Assembly (NCBI GenBank): GCA_964036295.1
Contig: OZ038464.1
Span: 6,806,001 to 6,870,000 of the forward strand
Length of the DNA stretch: 64,000 nucleotides
Source: Plumapathes pennacea
Taxonomy: Eukaryota > Cnidaria > Anthozoa > Antipatharia > Myriopathidae
Direction of reading: 5' to 3'
Positions 21,493 to 32,565 of this stretch are shown here, piece by piece. The position numbers and the translations under genes were made by a program. The notes under the pieces were generated by a model, which was not told where the DNA came from, did not search any database, and worked only from the letters and a program-made list of their open reading frames with translations. Numbering within the stretch: position 1 is the stretch's first letter; each line of letters starts with the position of its first letter.

Positions 21493-21880
21493 AAGCCATG
21501 ATGGTTAAGTTTGTTTTGTTTTAAACGTTAGGTTTCCAAGAACTTGAATAAATCCAAAAATAAATCACAAATTTCGTTCTTTTTGTGGTATTTCAACTGT
21601 GTGCAATTCAATACAGTGCTGTTTCTTTGTTCTTGAACCAGCGTGTTCTAAATTGAGCAACAGTGCTCAAAAAGAGAACCAGCGTGTTCCCCATTAGGCA
21701 AGCGTGCCGCAAATTTGTTGAGAGCAACTCGACCATACAAAAGCAAAACAAACACAAACTAAATCACCAATACTGAGCCAGCCAGTGTACCAACAATCAA
21801 AGAACAAATTAAAGCCGTGATGGTTAAGTTTGTTTTGTTTTAAACGTTTGGTTTGCAAGAACTTGAATAAATCGAAACTA
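21493..21880. repeat. Direct repeat copy 2 with flanking short duplicates
   Basis: The ~235-bp block (21578-21811) matching 18110-18345 is itself flanked by two copies of a ~65-bp unit, GCC[AG]TGATGGTTAAGTTTG...CAAGAACTTGAATAAAT, at 21496-21560 and 21815-21875. This suggests a tandem array with a ~317-bp period that has lost units. Confidence 0.75.
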
Positions 21881-22304
21881 CGTAAAATAGTGTACTCTTC
21901 TCACTAAACTTTCTCGTTGGCACTTAGCGAGAGCTATGTCTAGTAATAACTAGACTGGCCTTCCCAGTGAGCTCGCGGCGTGAGTTGGGTCGAGACCAGA
22001 ATATAAAATGGAAAGTAGGGGACAAGAGCGGAACTCCCAAGAGAGACTTCCAATTTCTCACCATAAAAATATCACACAGTATAGAGAACTTGGCTTTTGA
22101 CACCTTGCTCTTTTGACACCTTGATTAAACTAAAAATTATTAATACAACACTCATACACTTGCTTCTTAAAGGTTGAGCGACCCTGCATCTTGAGAATGC
22201 GTGACATCTTTTCATGCACAATCGATTATGACAGTTTGACCTCGACTTTTATTTCTAATCAGAGGCCACGATTAATCCAGCCTTCGCTTCACTACTTATG
22301 TGTT

Positions 22305-23314
22305 TTCTTTCATTAACTCAATACGTTTCTTCTATCAGGCTTTCGAGTATTCGTGCTCTGTAACAAATATAAAATTGAAAGCGAGGAATGTCACACGAGA
22401 GATGTTTACAATATTATTGCGGTTTTTGCTCACAGTGTGTTCAGTCCATTTGTGACTGCAAACTCAATCCCCAGAATTATTTCGGTGTATTTTTCATTTC
22501 TGGTATTCAATGAACATTGCAAAACAATCCCCCAGCGGTATCCCTCAAACATTAGTTTACGGCTATTCTCAAAGCTTCCACGGTGAACGCGAGCCAAAAT
22601 CTTTTCCTAAAATCCAGTTTATCCGTTCATATTCCACAGAGCCAAATGGTGATGGGTTTGAATGGGATGCAGTTAACTTTTTCGCTTCACTACTTCTGTG
22701 CTTTCTTTTATTAACTCAATATGTTTTTTCTACCAGGCTTTCGAGTATTCATGCTCTGTAACATATATAAAATTGAAAGCGGGGAATGTCACACGAGAAG
22801 ATGTTTACAATATTATTGCGCTTTTGTTCAAAGTGTGTTCAGTCCATTTCTGACTGCAAACTCAATCCTCAGAATTATTTCGGTGTATTTTTCATTTCTG
22901 GTATTCACTGACCATTGCAAAACAAAGGCTACATGATCGAATAAAAGAAACACTTCAACAGGCAATGTACGATACGCAGAAGAATTTTATGAGGCAACAG
23001 ATGTCATGTACAGAGTAAAGCATTAAGCGTCATTGTTTTACAGCTAAAGCTCACCGTAGCTTTGGTTTCTGTTTTCGCCCTGTTATCTTCCCAAAAGTAT
23101 CTCGTATCGCCACAGAAAGTTTCGTCGGGACCAAATATTTATCGGCGACAGAGATATTAGCAATCCCCCAGCGATATCCATCAAATATTTGTTTACGGCT
23201 ATTCTCAAAGCTTCCGCTGTGAACGTCAGCCAAAATCGTTCCCGAAAATCCAATTTATCCGTGCATATTCCACAGAGCCAAATGGTGTTGAGTTTGGATG
23301 GGATGCAGTAACTT
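22305..23314. repeat. Mosaic A-B-A-x-B duplication
   Basis: Block A (ends ...GTATTTTTCATTTCTGGTAT) occurs at 22305-22525 and 22707-22925. Block B (contains TTTACGGCTATTCTCAAAGC and ATTCCACAGAGCCAAATGGT) occurs at 22528-22676 and 23161-23314. Copies are about 90% alike. The second B follows unrelated sequence. No gene is apparent. Confidence 0.85.
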
Positions 23315-24436
23315 TTACACACAAGTAACGAGCAATTCACTGGCCACATCTTGAGTTCTTTACCGAAGTCAATTACGTCATCGCTTAGCACGTGATAATA
23401 TGAACCAATCACCGTGTGCTGATTCTCGACCGACAAAAAGGAAAGAAAAAAAATGAAAATTTGCATTTTTAAGCTCGCATTGGGCCCCAGGCCCCCGCAA
23501 GCAAAAATACTGGATGACATTGAGATCGGAGACTGACGCCCCATAAACAGGGAGGCCATACGTAAAATTAGGTAAAACTAAAGATATAAATAGGTGGTCT
23601 ATCTCTGCCCGAGTGTATTGTTCCCTTCTAAGCGTTCTTAAAATATGTAGGCATCTGTTTGCTTTAACTAGTTTCTGTCTGACTGTGGAATGTTGTTAAC
23701 AGGCTCGTATTTTGTAGTACAATTCTTCTTTCTCACAATGAGTTCCTTACACTTGCTGGGGTTGCAGGAAATGTTGTTTTCTTTAGTCCAAATTAAAAAC
23801 TGTTCCACTAAGCTCGCCAAAGGATCATTACCGTTGTAAACTGGTGAAACTATAGTGGAATCATCTGCATACTTAAAGAGGGCCAGGGTGCCATTGTAAA
23901 ATTCTAAATCGTTAAGAAAGATCTCAAAAAGATATGGCCCACTTACACTGCCTTGAGTCGTTCCTTTGTTGACTGCCTTCCAGCTACACTGATAATCACC
24001 AGAGGAAATGCGCTGTTGTTTACCATACAGGAAACTTTGATACCAGTTTACTATGTATGGGTTTAGAGGTAATTGTTTCAGTTTAGCTGACAATAGGTTG
24101 TGATTCACTGAATCAAACGCTTTACTAAATTCCATCATAAATAAGCGGACTGCTTTGCAGTCCCTATCATCTAGATATTTACATACTTGGTGCTGATTGG
24201 AAATTTTACTTCATGCTTTAAAATGCTTTAAAAAGCATTCGTACAGTTAACCCCCTCTCCGTAAGCAAACTGGGTAGGTCTCAAGTTCTCCTCAATGATA
24301 TCCTTTGCGTGGGTGCGATAGATGACTTTCTCGAACACCCTGGCAATGACTGGCGTGATGTTGATGCCTCGGTAGTCGGAGTCCTCTATAGGGATGTCGA
24401 TCTTTGGTAATGTATCAGTCAATTTGAAACTCGCAC

Positions 24437-24465
24437 ACCCCCCCCCCCCCCCCCCCCCCCTCCCG
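24437..24465. repeat. Poly-C tract
   Basis: A run of more than 20 C residues followed by TCCCGGGC, at the left subterminal region of E6. Assembly length may be unreliable here. Confidence 0.9.
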
Positions 24466-24657
24466 GGCATCCCCCGGGCATTTGACCCTCTACTTTGTCC
24501 CGGAAGGCGGGAATTTGACAGACCACAGCGTCCCTGGGGTGGGGCATTTGATCACTACATCGGAGAGGTGGGGAATTTGATTCGGGTGCCTCGATTTTAT
24601 GTTGCAAGCCACATTGCGCACGGCAGCACGTGTCGATGCTTTAAATAGACTGGCAGA

Positions 24658-24792
24658 ATGTCTGGAAACGGGAATTCTTGCTTAGATGATTTTAGAGGTC
24701 AAAGTAACACCTTTGCTAGCAAGTGGCTGGATAACAATGGACTGGGAAAGCTTGCTTCTGTATTTAAAGGTACAAGTGATTTCAGTAGATGA
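24658..24792 (+). CDS. E6 small ORF 1 (44 aa), unknown
   Basis: ATG 24658 encodes MSGNGNSCLDDFRGQSNTF... and ends at TGA 24790-24792, overlapping the next ATG (ATGA). A possible donor AAAG/GTACAAG is inside it. No domain is recognised; the overlap may mark a one-base slip in a formerly continuous frame. Confidence 0.35.
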   Translation: MSGNGNSCLDDFRGQSNTFASKWLDNNGLGKLASVFKGTSDFSR

Positions 24793-25157
24793 ATATGAAC
24801 GGTTTTATTGAGGACGACAGCTATCATACACGCCGTGATGAATGGTGTGAAACTTTGGGGAGTGATTGTAATAGCTGTGGTGGCAACTGCACTGGTCATC
24901 ATGTGACAGACGTCAACCAATTGTTAGATCTGCGCAAACACAACAAGGCAATACGGTCTCTCCCACCCAGCGTCATCAACAAAGAAGCGTTCAAGGGTTC
25001 CGATCCTTTAGACACACTAGCTTTAGCAAGGAACTGCTGTCTCTCCACAGACGAGGTTGAAATGTGGCTCGCCTATCTTCAAAAGAAGACAATTACACAC
25101 CGCCAAGCTGTTCAGAAAGCAAAAGAAACAAGAGAGAGAAACGAAAGGAAACAATAG
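24789..25157 (+). CDS. E6 small ORF 2 (122 aa), unknown
   Basis: ATG 24789 to TAG 25157. The middle has a Cys/His-rich stretch (SDCNSCGGNCTGHH). The C-terminal third reads LALARNCCLSTDEVEMWLAYL followed by a basic helix (AVQKAKETRERNERKQ), which recalls a homeodomain-like or small DNA-binding helix pair. No family is recognised. It is the best coding candidate in E6, about 370 bp with no stop, but one ORF of this size could occur by chance. Confidence 0.45.
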   Translation: MNMNGFIEDDSYHTRRDEWCETLGSDCNSCGGNCTGHHVTDVNQLLDLRKHNKAIRSLPPSVINKEAFKGSDPLDTLALARNCCLSTDEVEMWLAYLQKKTITHRQAVQKAKETRERNERKQ

Positions 25158-26280
25158 GCCTATAAAGTGCTTGTTTCACGCACAAATCTTTCAAGAAGTG
25201 TTATGGCCAGAACATATTTTTGCAAAGTATTTATCGCTAATTATTAAATAGACAATCAAAATCCGCTGTTGCGTGTCTGCATTCAAATATTAAAAGCAGC
25301 TATTAAGCACATCCTTCTGTAAATAAACCGTTGGTAAATCGGTAATTAATGTCATGGAAGTTGCGTTTTTTGTTCTGAAACAAAATATGGAAAAGAATGA
25401 GGAACCGATTTCAACGCAATTAATACCTGACCTTCCGCGGAAGACGGTCCAGGGGTGGGACATGTGACCACTGAATTCAGCCTTGACGTGGGGCATTTGA
25501 ACGGGATTTTGACCTGGGGGTGGGGAATTTGACCTCCATTAAACTGAAAAGTTCAAATGCCCGGGGGGTTGCCTGGGGGATTGCCTGGGGGGAGTTTCGA
25601 ATTGATCAGTACATAAGGAGTTGATGTTCGCCCTTTTCCAGGAGCCGGCCACGTGTGGGTTGACAAAGACAGGTTCCAAACTTGTGTGACAACAGGCACA
25701 AACAACTCCGCAAAGTCCTTCCAGATCCAGTAGGGTATGTCGTCTGGGCCAGTTGCAGTCTTCTTTAGTCTAGTGAGAGAGTTCCAGACTAGCCTTTTGG
25801 ATACCTTAGGCACGTCAACACCTTGCTCTATCCGCACATCAGTCGGTCGTGTATAGTTCTCATCAAAGCATAGTTGCCCAAAATAATTGTTCAGGCGGTC
25901 TAGCGAGTCATGATCCAGGCTGATGTAGGTGGAGTTACGGCGTTGTGATGTCAAGTCAACGTTTTTCCACCACTCTCGGCTCCTCATAATGACAGTAGAA
26001 TTCCTCCTGTTTTCGCATATCACCTCCGAAATTCAGTCTTCGTTATCAGGAGAGATTCTGGCTTATGTAATGAGCCTTGTGTCTTTTCGGTGCTTGACTA
26101 AGACATTTCGGAAAGTATTGATGTGTACACACTGTATGAGAACAGAAAGATTGCAGTCAAAAAAATTACGAACAAAACAACAAAATTAAAACAAAGGACA
26201 AAGAAAAAACATGTACTTCAAAGCAGTGACTGATGATTTTAGAGTGACTGTTATCTCTGCACATATTGTTTTGTTTTTAG

Positions 26281-26403
26281 GCTTCCTTGGACGAGCGCTT
26301 AAGGGTCATAGCTCAAATAAAACAGCTTCAAGAGCTAAAGGAGGTTGGAGCTTTGACAGAAGAAGAGTTTAGTGAAAAGAAAACCATTCTTCGTGATTTT
26401 TAG
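26281..26403 (+). other. Orphan terminal exon with SHOCT-like motif
   Basis: A strong acceptor (TTTTGTTTTTAG) at 26280 opens a 40-codon frame ending TAG 26403. It encodes ASLDERLRVIAQIKQLQELK followed by EVGALTEEEFSEKKTILRDF. The pattern L..L..L...G.LTEEEF..KK..LL is the SHOCT short C-terminal helix pair. Upstream exons are not identified; a LINE and E6 lie immediately upstream and may have separated them. Confidence 0.55.
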
Positions 26404-27014
26404 AATGTCCTACCTGGTAGCAGGCTGGTAGTTGCTTTTCGGAGATTAACTGAGGAATGCATACCAATCAGTTAATATTGGATAACAGATGAATGTCCTC
26501 AGAGACCTGAGTTACTCTCCTATTAAAGTAAGCTCAAACGCACCAACTATGTGTGCATGTCTAATAAATCTAATGCGCGTCATTCAGTTACGAATCAATA
26601 AGCAAAGTTCACGGAGTGGCATTCTACTACTCTGCCATTTCAACCTTTGAATCACGAAAGGACTCAAAGGCAAACGAAACAGAAGACCTAGATTCAAGTG
26701 AAGACGAACAATAGGAATCACCAAACTCGTCACAAGTGCTGGCTGGAAATTATGGAAAGAAGAAAAAGGTGCACCTAGCAGTAAGCTATTAGATTGCCAT
26801 CCACTCACCAAATGGTACGCCAGTGTTGCCTCGAGTGATTCATTCTGCTCTCACGATGCGAGATGGAAATATTCCCGCAGCGATCGTGCAAAACGTCAGA
26901 CAGAGAAATAGCATCACTCTGCCAGATATTGAAAGGTCCCGAGAATAGCTTTATTGGCGACTCGGACACCTCATACAACTACTGCTACACACAAATCATC
27001 CTAAACATCACTGA
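26404..27014. other. Low-quality possible coding remnant
   Basis: Around 26590-26930 a plus frame with two stops has plausible composition (acidic LDSSEDEQ, then a run ending IVQNVRQRN). It may be the 5' part of the SF3-helicase gene downstream. Not callable as a gene. Confidence 0.3.
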
Positions 27015-28469
27015 TTGTGCTGTTATCAAGAACTACCTAATCAACAATATCCAGTTGAAACTGACAAAGTTGTCCATCTTCATGTAGTGGACAAACAACT
27101 TTGCACCGCCATCTCCGCGGCCACCAATGAAATGGCTAAAGCTGGATTACAGCTTCAGAAGTTTTGCATCGCCATGGAGTATTCGCATCTTGCAGTGTCC
27201 AAATCCTACAAGCCCTTTGCAGGTCCCATCTCCATTCTGTGCAATGACATAGAAACGTTGATGAAGGCACTCGGATATCGTTGCCACAGAGGAAACATTT
27301 TCAGAAAAACTCCTGAGTCCAGATGCACCTTCACATATCGGGGTAGTATGCGATCATTCTTGCACAAGTGAGCCACAAACGATTTGCTGAAGGACAGAAC
27401 GGTGTGCCACATTTTGAGCGACGCCGACTGCGAGGTTCTGCCAACCATCAGCATCAATGACTTGATTGAAGTGTCCAATAGTTGGTTTTTGTGTTTCCCC
27501 CAGGGAGAATTTCTTAAAGAGGCAATTGCCAAAGAAATGGTTGGAAAAGTCAGCCCAAGGGCGTTTATCAACTACCATCACGATAAACCCCAATACACAA
27601 AGTTTTTCAGAAAAATTCTCAAGAATAGCCTGGAAGAGTCGCAGATATCTCGATTCCGTGCCTACCTTCTGGGCCTCTTTGCAGTCAACAAAAAGCAGCA
27701 CAAAGAGAAAGTCCCTTGCCTGATTGGGGAAAGTGGCAGCGGAAAGACCAGTCTCTTCTTCCCAGTCTTGGCTATCGTTAAGCCGCAGGTGATTGCCAAA
27801 GTAACCAAGCAGAAGTGCTTCAACAAATCAATGATCAGTGCAGACACTCAGGTTATCTTCCTGGACAAAGCCAGTGAAACAACTATGGACATAGATGACT
27901 GGAAGATCTTAACCCAGGAAGGCTTTACAGCCCATGACTCCAAATACGCCAAGTCGAGAGGCTTTACTAACAAGTGTCCCATGTTAATAACCTGTCAAAG
28001 GGAAATGCAGTTTAAAGATCGCAAAGCCATGGATGCAAGATTGAACAAGTATTTCTTTAAGAGTCTTCAATCACTCAACCAACATAAGACAAAGTGCCTC
28101 AAAACTCATGCAATGGACTCCATTGTGTGGGCCCAAGAAAAGGCATCTGCCTTGCAAGCGGGGGATAGTGATAATTGCAACCAGGTGTCTGAGTCCTCGT
28201 CAGACGAAATGCACTTTGGCGAACATGTCGCTGCCATTAGGAAGGTGTCCGTTATTGCTGGCGCCCAAGAGTCAGCCCACGAGCTCCTGACAAAGAAACG
28301 AGTCAAACAGTGGAAACTGAAGGGCAGCAGGAGAGCATCCAGGATATCTTGGCCGAATGGGAAGAAGATTCTGATCTGGTTCGTTTCTACACCTGGCGAG
28401 CGAAACTTAAGATGGCAGGTCCTTGTAGCCATCAAGGCGAACTTTGAAGGGTACCTTCAAAGGACGTGA
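27015..28469 (+). pseudogene. SF3-helicase-like replication protein, broken
   Basis: One frame runs from about 27088 to 28469 with a TGA at 27369-27371. The P-loop domain has Walker A GESGSGKTS (about 27726), Walker B VIFLDKAS (about 27851) and motif C CPMLITCQ, followed by an arginine-bearing stretch (AMDARLNKYFFKSL). This is the order of superfamily 3 helicases of small DNA viruses and some transposons. The usual Walker B glutamate is lysine here (AAA codon), so ATP hydrolysis would be lost. The frame appears to slip near 28310. The element or virus of origin is not determined, and no nuclease domain is seen upstream. This copy is dead. Confidence 0.7.
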
Positions 28470-28481
28470 GACAATCAAAGT

Positions 28482-28898
28482 ATGGGAGTTATGATGGCAT
28501 GCAGGAACAGAGGACAACATTTACTCGACATGGTAGTAGCAGAGGACCTTGTCCAGCGAATTCCTGACAATCAAATGGTGCCATATCCTGCCACTCTTCA
28601 ACATGCAGTCGACAGTTGCGTTGCCAAGACTAATGCAGCCAGTTATGGACAGAGAGCAATGTGTGCCAAACAAATATTCGAAGGTGTCTGGCTGCATACG
28701 AAGGAACACAAATTGGTTCAACTGGTAAAAGATCTGGAAGGCTGCCACAAACTGGACGTCAAACAGGCCAAGGAGTACTGCCTGGAGGTTGCCAGCGACG
28801 CCCTGAGGGGACACTACATATCCGAAGGCACTGATCCACAGTTTGGCCTTGAAGTTGGCAGGAGGTTAGGTAACATACAGGTAACCATCCCTCTCTAA
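28482..28898 (+). pseudogene. Possible downstream coding remnant
   Basis: Open for 138 codons in the same frame as the helicase after a TGA at 28467-28469. It is helix-rich (VQLVKDLEGCHKLDVKQAKE) with no recognised domain. It could be the C-terminal region of the SF3 protein or a second gene of the same element. Confidence 0.35.
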
Positions 28899-28899
28899 G

Positions 28900-29290
28900 T
28901 AAGCTTCTCCAACAAGGTCAATTTTAGAAATCTGCCTCTCTCAGTCTAATAAGCTCCTCCCCCTTTCCCTTGCTATAAATAATAATACATATACTATTAT
29001 GAAATGTATATAAACAGTATGATGTTTCAGTAAACTAGAAATTATTATGAATGATTATTTTATCAATTTGGCATCAGGAAAAGAAATGTAATTTATTGCT
29101 GCATTTCCATTTGCTTTTTTGAATTAGCTGTTTAGCTGTACTATTTACATTACTGTGTATAAAATAATGTTCAGAAGAGATTAACTGTATTTAGTAGATG
29201 GTGTAGGCACAAAAAAACTGCCATGATCTAAACGTTAGTTCAAATTAGATAACACTGACAAGTCAATGCCTTCAGTGTCTGAATATCGCC
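28900..29290. other. AT-rich stretch, nothing supported
   Basis: No frames with motifs; AT-rich. Confidence 0.5.
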
Positions 29291-29299
29291 ACGAAATCG

Positions 29300-29395
29300 C
29301 CGGTGGTTTACACATGCGATTTGAAATCGCATCGAAAATCGTCATTTAAAATCGCACCAAAATCGCATCAAAAATCGCATGTGTAAACGGGCCTT
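29300..29395. repeat. Small palindromic MITE-like element
   Basis: GGTTTACACATGCGATTTGA on the left is mirrored by AAATCGCATGTGTAAACGGG on the right, with further ATCGCA units between (AAATCGCATCGAAAATCG). The total is about 95 bp, with hairpin potential. Confidence 0.7.
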
Positions 29396-29399
29396 TATG

Positions 29400-30560
29400 G
29401 AATAATAAATGGATACTAGCAAATGGAAAGTCCGTTTATAATAGGCAGTTAGCCGGGAGAGGCATAATTAGAATAGGAGATCTGTTCACGGAAAGAAATG
29501 AGTGGATCACCCAAAACAAATACCCAGAGCTTAATCTTTCGCCTAGGGAGTTCTATGAACTGATGGTCATCCTCGATGCCTTGCCTGCACAGTGGCGTCA
29601 ATCAGTGAAGACACACGGGAATGAAAATAGAAACACATTTGAGTTGCAAGAAAGGTTACAGTTGTATCTGAACGGTAAACAAGTTACCCTCCTCAAAGCT
29701 GATGCAAAAAACATTGGTACCGAAATTCAGTCAAAAGTAGAAACTCTACCAACAGCCAGACTGAGGTATACAACACAACATAAAGATCATGACCTAAATT
29801 GGAAAAACATTTATCAACTACCCTTTCAAGTTGCGAAGGACTCCAAATCACGCAAATTTCAGTATAAAATCCTTAACAAATACTTAGCCACGAACGCTTT
29901 CCTACACAAAGTAGGTATCAAACCCTCTCTCTGCTCTTTTTGCAAGGAGGAAGACGAATTCCTGGAGCATTTATTTGTATCTGGTCGCCATACCAAAAGG
30001 TTTTGGAATGATTTCACCACTTGGTGTAAAGAAATTGAGATAGACATTGACCTTATTTCAGAAATAGACATAATATTTGGAAAGTGGAAAGAGAAAGATT
30101 ATTTTCTATTTAACCACTTACTGATTATTGCAAAACAACACATGTATCACTGTAGATCAAGAGATATCCAACCTTTTCTTAAAATTGTGTCTTAGTAAAT
30201 TAGAATCGGTATTTCATCTGGAAACCGAAATAGCAGCATAAAGCGATAAAAAACCCCTTTATCTGAAGAAATGGAGTAAACTAATCAAAAGATGTGGGTG
30301 GACTCGTTCTTGAGGGGTGCCTGCCTGATGTCTGAGGCGAGCGAGATAGCCCGTATATCTTTGATTGTGTATATGTGCATAGCTGTATTTTGTGTGTGCG
30401 TGTGTTTGCTAGTTTGTTTGTTTGTTTTTTGTTTTGTTTTTTGTTTTTGTTTGGTATGCTCGTTTTTGCGTGTGGTTGTGTATTATTGTTTCGAAGTACT
30501 TATTAAACTGTTAAGTGCATGATTATTGTAAAAAAATGAAATGAAATAAAATTTTGAAAA
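29400..30560 (+). mobile_element. LINE (L1/Tx1-type) 3' fragment with zinc-finger RT tail
   Basis: One frame from about 29400 to TAG 30195 encodes the C-terminal zf-RVT region of L1/Tx1-like LINEs: WILANGKSVYNRQLAGRGI, FQYKILNKYLATNAFLHKVG, and the cysteine cluster PSLCSFCKEEDEFLEHLFVS..RFW. It is 5'-truncated. The 3' UTR is GT-rich and ends in an A-rich tail near 30540. The frame is open, so the insertion is fairly recent. The family differs from the other LINEs in the window. Confidence 0.85.
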
Positions 30561-30573
30561 TACAAAAAGGAAA

Positions 30574-31011
30574 AACAACACACTGGTTCAGGTCCTACCT
30601 TACTGATCGCAAACAGTTGGTCAATCATCAACTACTTGAGCTGTCACAGCAGGAGTGCCCCAGGGATCAATCCTAGGTCCCCTTCTATTTGTAATGTTCA
30701 TCAATGACCTGCCTTTGTATATAAATACGGAGGTAGATCTGTTTGCTGATGACACAACTCTTCTAGCGTCGTCCAACTACAAGTGCACAAATGAGCTGAA
30801 GGACAGGTTATCGCGTGAGGTACTAAATGTTGATCACTGGGTAACTGCGAATAAGTTGCTGCTTAACTCTTTAAAGACCAAGATCATGTTAATCAGTCAC
30901 AAACGTTTGAAAACCAAGCTTGCTACTACAAATCGAGAGCTTCACACTGAACTAAATGGACTCGTTTAGAACAAGTCAATCATGTTAAGTTATTGGGTCT
31001 TGAGCTAGACG
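30574..31011 (+). mobile_element. LINE reverse transcriptase fragment
   Basis: HWFRSYLTDRKQLV, then in the next frame [20 protein letters not shown] and the active site [12 protein letters not shown], followed by [16 protein letters not shown] later short frame shows VKLLGLELD. Broken at both ends; CR1/L2-like. Confidence 0.9.
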
Positions 31012-31185
31012 TGGACATGCCTGCCTATCAACCAATATATATTTTCATTTATTTATAACACAATTTATTTTATATTTGAATTCAAGTACAAAAACCTACA
31101 TTTCAACAGTTTTACGTAGCAATAATATTTTAGCAAAATAATGCAAATCTTTATCAAAGTTGTGTCTTCTTGCCTGCTTTTTCAG

Positions 31186-31913
31186 GGATTTTCCAGCGAT
31201 ATTTAAGTGGTCTAAAAATCATGATCTATTGTTAGTCCGAGAGATATTGGTATGTGAACCATTCAAATTCAAGTCAAGAAGTAGGGAGAGTGGCCAGGCA
31301 TGGCAAGTCATTGCCAAAAACCTTAATGCCATTGAAATACCACACTTTAGGATCTCAGAGAGAGCTGTCAGGGACAGAGCAAAACTTCTGCTAAAGAACT
31401 ATGCCTTTAAAATCAGAGAAGAGGAAAGAGCCTAAGGCATTGAAGTACCTGAACAAACAGAGCTTGATTTAGCATTAGAAGAGATCCTTGCAAAGGAAAA
31501 GGAGGTAAAGGCAGGGCTGGACGCTCGGGAACAAACTAAGCAAAAGGACCTGAGAGACAAGGCGAATGCTGAACAAATGCGCCTACAAGCAATGGAAAAA
31601 TTGGGGAAACAAAAGGTGACGATGTGGCTGAGATTCCAAAAGTGAAGAGGACCAGAAGAAGCGGCACATATACGTTAGATTTTATGAGACAGAGAATGCA
31701 GAGAGATGTCCAACTGAATGAAGAGGAATTGGAGAGAAGGAAAGAAATGGGATGCACAGATTGCTGAGCAACAAAAACGTCATGAAGAGCACACTATGCT
31801 TCAACAGATGCATCATCAGCAGCTGAATCAAAGGCAGCACACACGATATGTTAGCAATGTTTGCACAACAGAGTCAACAACAAAATCAGACTGCGCTGGC
31901 AATTCTGGATAAA
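31186..31913 (+). pseudogene. PIF/Harbinger Myb/SANT-like accessory gene, broken
   Basis: An acceptor TTTTTCAG opens an exon encoding a Myb-like domain: KWSKNHDLLLVREILVCEPF, then AWQVIAKNLN..ERAVRDRAKLLLKNY. TAA at about 31433 interrupts it, and the same frame continues as a charged coiled coil (ELDLALEEILAKEKEVKAGL). A glutamine-rich tail is reached after frame slips. This DNA-binding partner is paired with the transposase on the opposite strand, the standard Harbinger two-gene layout. Confidence 0.75.
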
Positions 31914-32560
31914 TTAGTGCACAAGTAGAGCATTTAGAGACTGGGTGAGAAAAGGAGACACTTGAATATTTTGCCACCTCCCACCCCCCATTACTTTTTT
32001 GATTTTCTCAACCAATAGCCACTTATTACGGTTTTGGGTGGTGGGGATTAGTCTCTTATGGTTCTATGATGCTTACAGGCAGTCAAGTCAGTTCTTACAT
32101 GTTTTGTTTTCAGTTCTTTGCTAGTTATTAGACTTCATGTAGTTTTTCAGGGAACTGATACAACTGATAGCACCTTCTAAGACCAGGTTTGATGTTAATT
32201 GAAGGCAGTATTCCAAAAATTCAAATTGCTGAGGACAAACCAGTATTTTCTAGTGGGAGGGAGGGGGGGTGCATAGGAGCAGCACTGTTAGAAAATGTTT
32301 GTGAGGCCATGTTTCTTACTCCTCCATCCAAGAAAAGAATGGTTTATCCTTTATTGTTGGGTTATATATTTGTTTGGTTTGTTTTTAGCTTTGCAGGAAA
32401 CTCAGTACAGCTAAAAAACTTTGTAGAAGACAGGTTTTGACATTTACTGAAAGTGGTATTTAATAAAACCACATTGCTTAAATGCATCAGTTTGAATTTT
32501 GCCATACTTATGCAAAGTAATCCTCTAGGCCTGGAAGGTTAACATAAAAAAACTTAGAAG
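31914..32560. other. Spacer between convergent Harbinger genes
   Basis: No coding evidence. Contains a short C-rich then G-rich stretch (CCACCCCCCATT near 31981, GGGAGGGAGGGGGGGTG near 32257). Confidence 0.5.
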
Positions 32561-32565
32561 TGCTA

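Larger units (their letters stand above)
24411..25613. mobile_element. E6: 1.2-kb DNA element, TGTA-type inverted repeats, TAA target duplication
   Basis: The ends are imperfect inverted copies: TGTATCAGTCAATTTGAAAC on the left and TGTACTGATCAATTCGAAAC read inward from the right. TAA flanks both sides (24408-24410, 25614-25616). The element sits inside the LINE reverse transcriptase. Subterminal regions hold repeated GGGG[CA]ATTTGA units and a ~22-C run. Two small frames are inside. Size and lack of a transposase make it non-autonomous. A 3-bp TAA target is common for Harbinger-type elements, but the termini do not settle a family. Confidence 0.7.
23470..26023 (-). mobile_element. LINE reverse transcriptase, minus strand, split by element E6
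   Basis: Read on the minus strand, 26023-25614 gives the pre-RT block (LTRLKKTATGPDDIPYWIWK). After E6, 24410 onward gives [36 protein letters not shown], then FSKAFDSVNHNLL, TTQGSVSGPYLF and the active site FKYADDSTIV. Toward 23490 broken frames still show TYGLPVYGAS. Several frameshifts and stops mark it as dead. Removing E6 rejoins the block just before the LPK-x-DIP motif. The RT motif order makes the LINE call secure. Confidence 0.9.

Noticed and set aside
18110-21880. Reading the direct repeats as LTRs of a retrotransposon
   Set aside because: No TG...CA ends, primer-binding site or pol genes between them; the second copy sits in a tandem-like unit.
30292-30522. Cys/Val/Phe-rich frame after the Tx1-like LINE
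   Set aside because: Translation of a GTTTGTTT-rich 3' UTR; not a gene.
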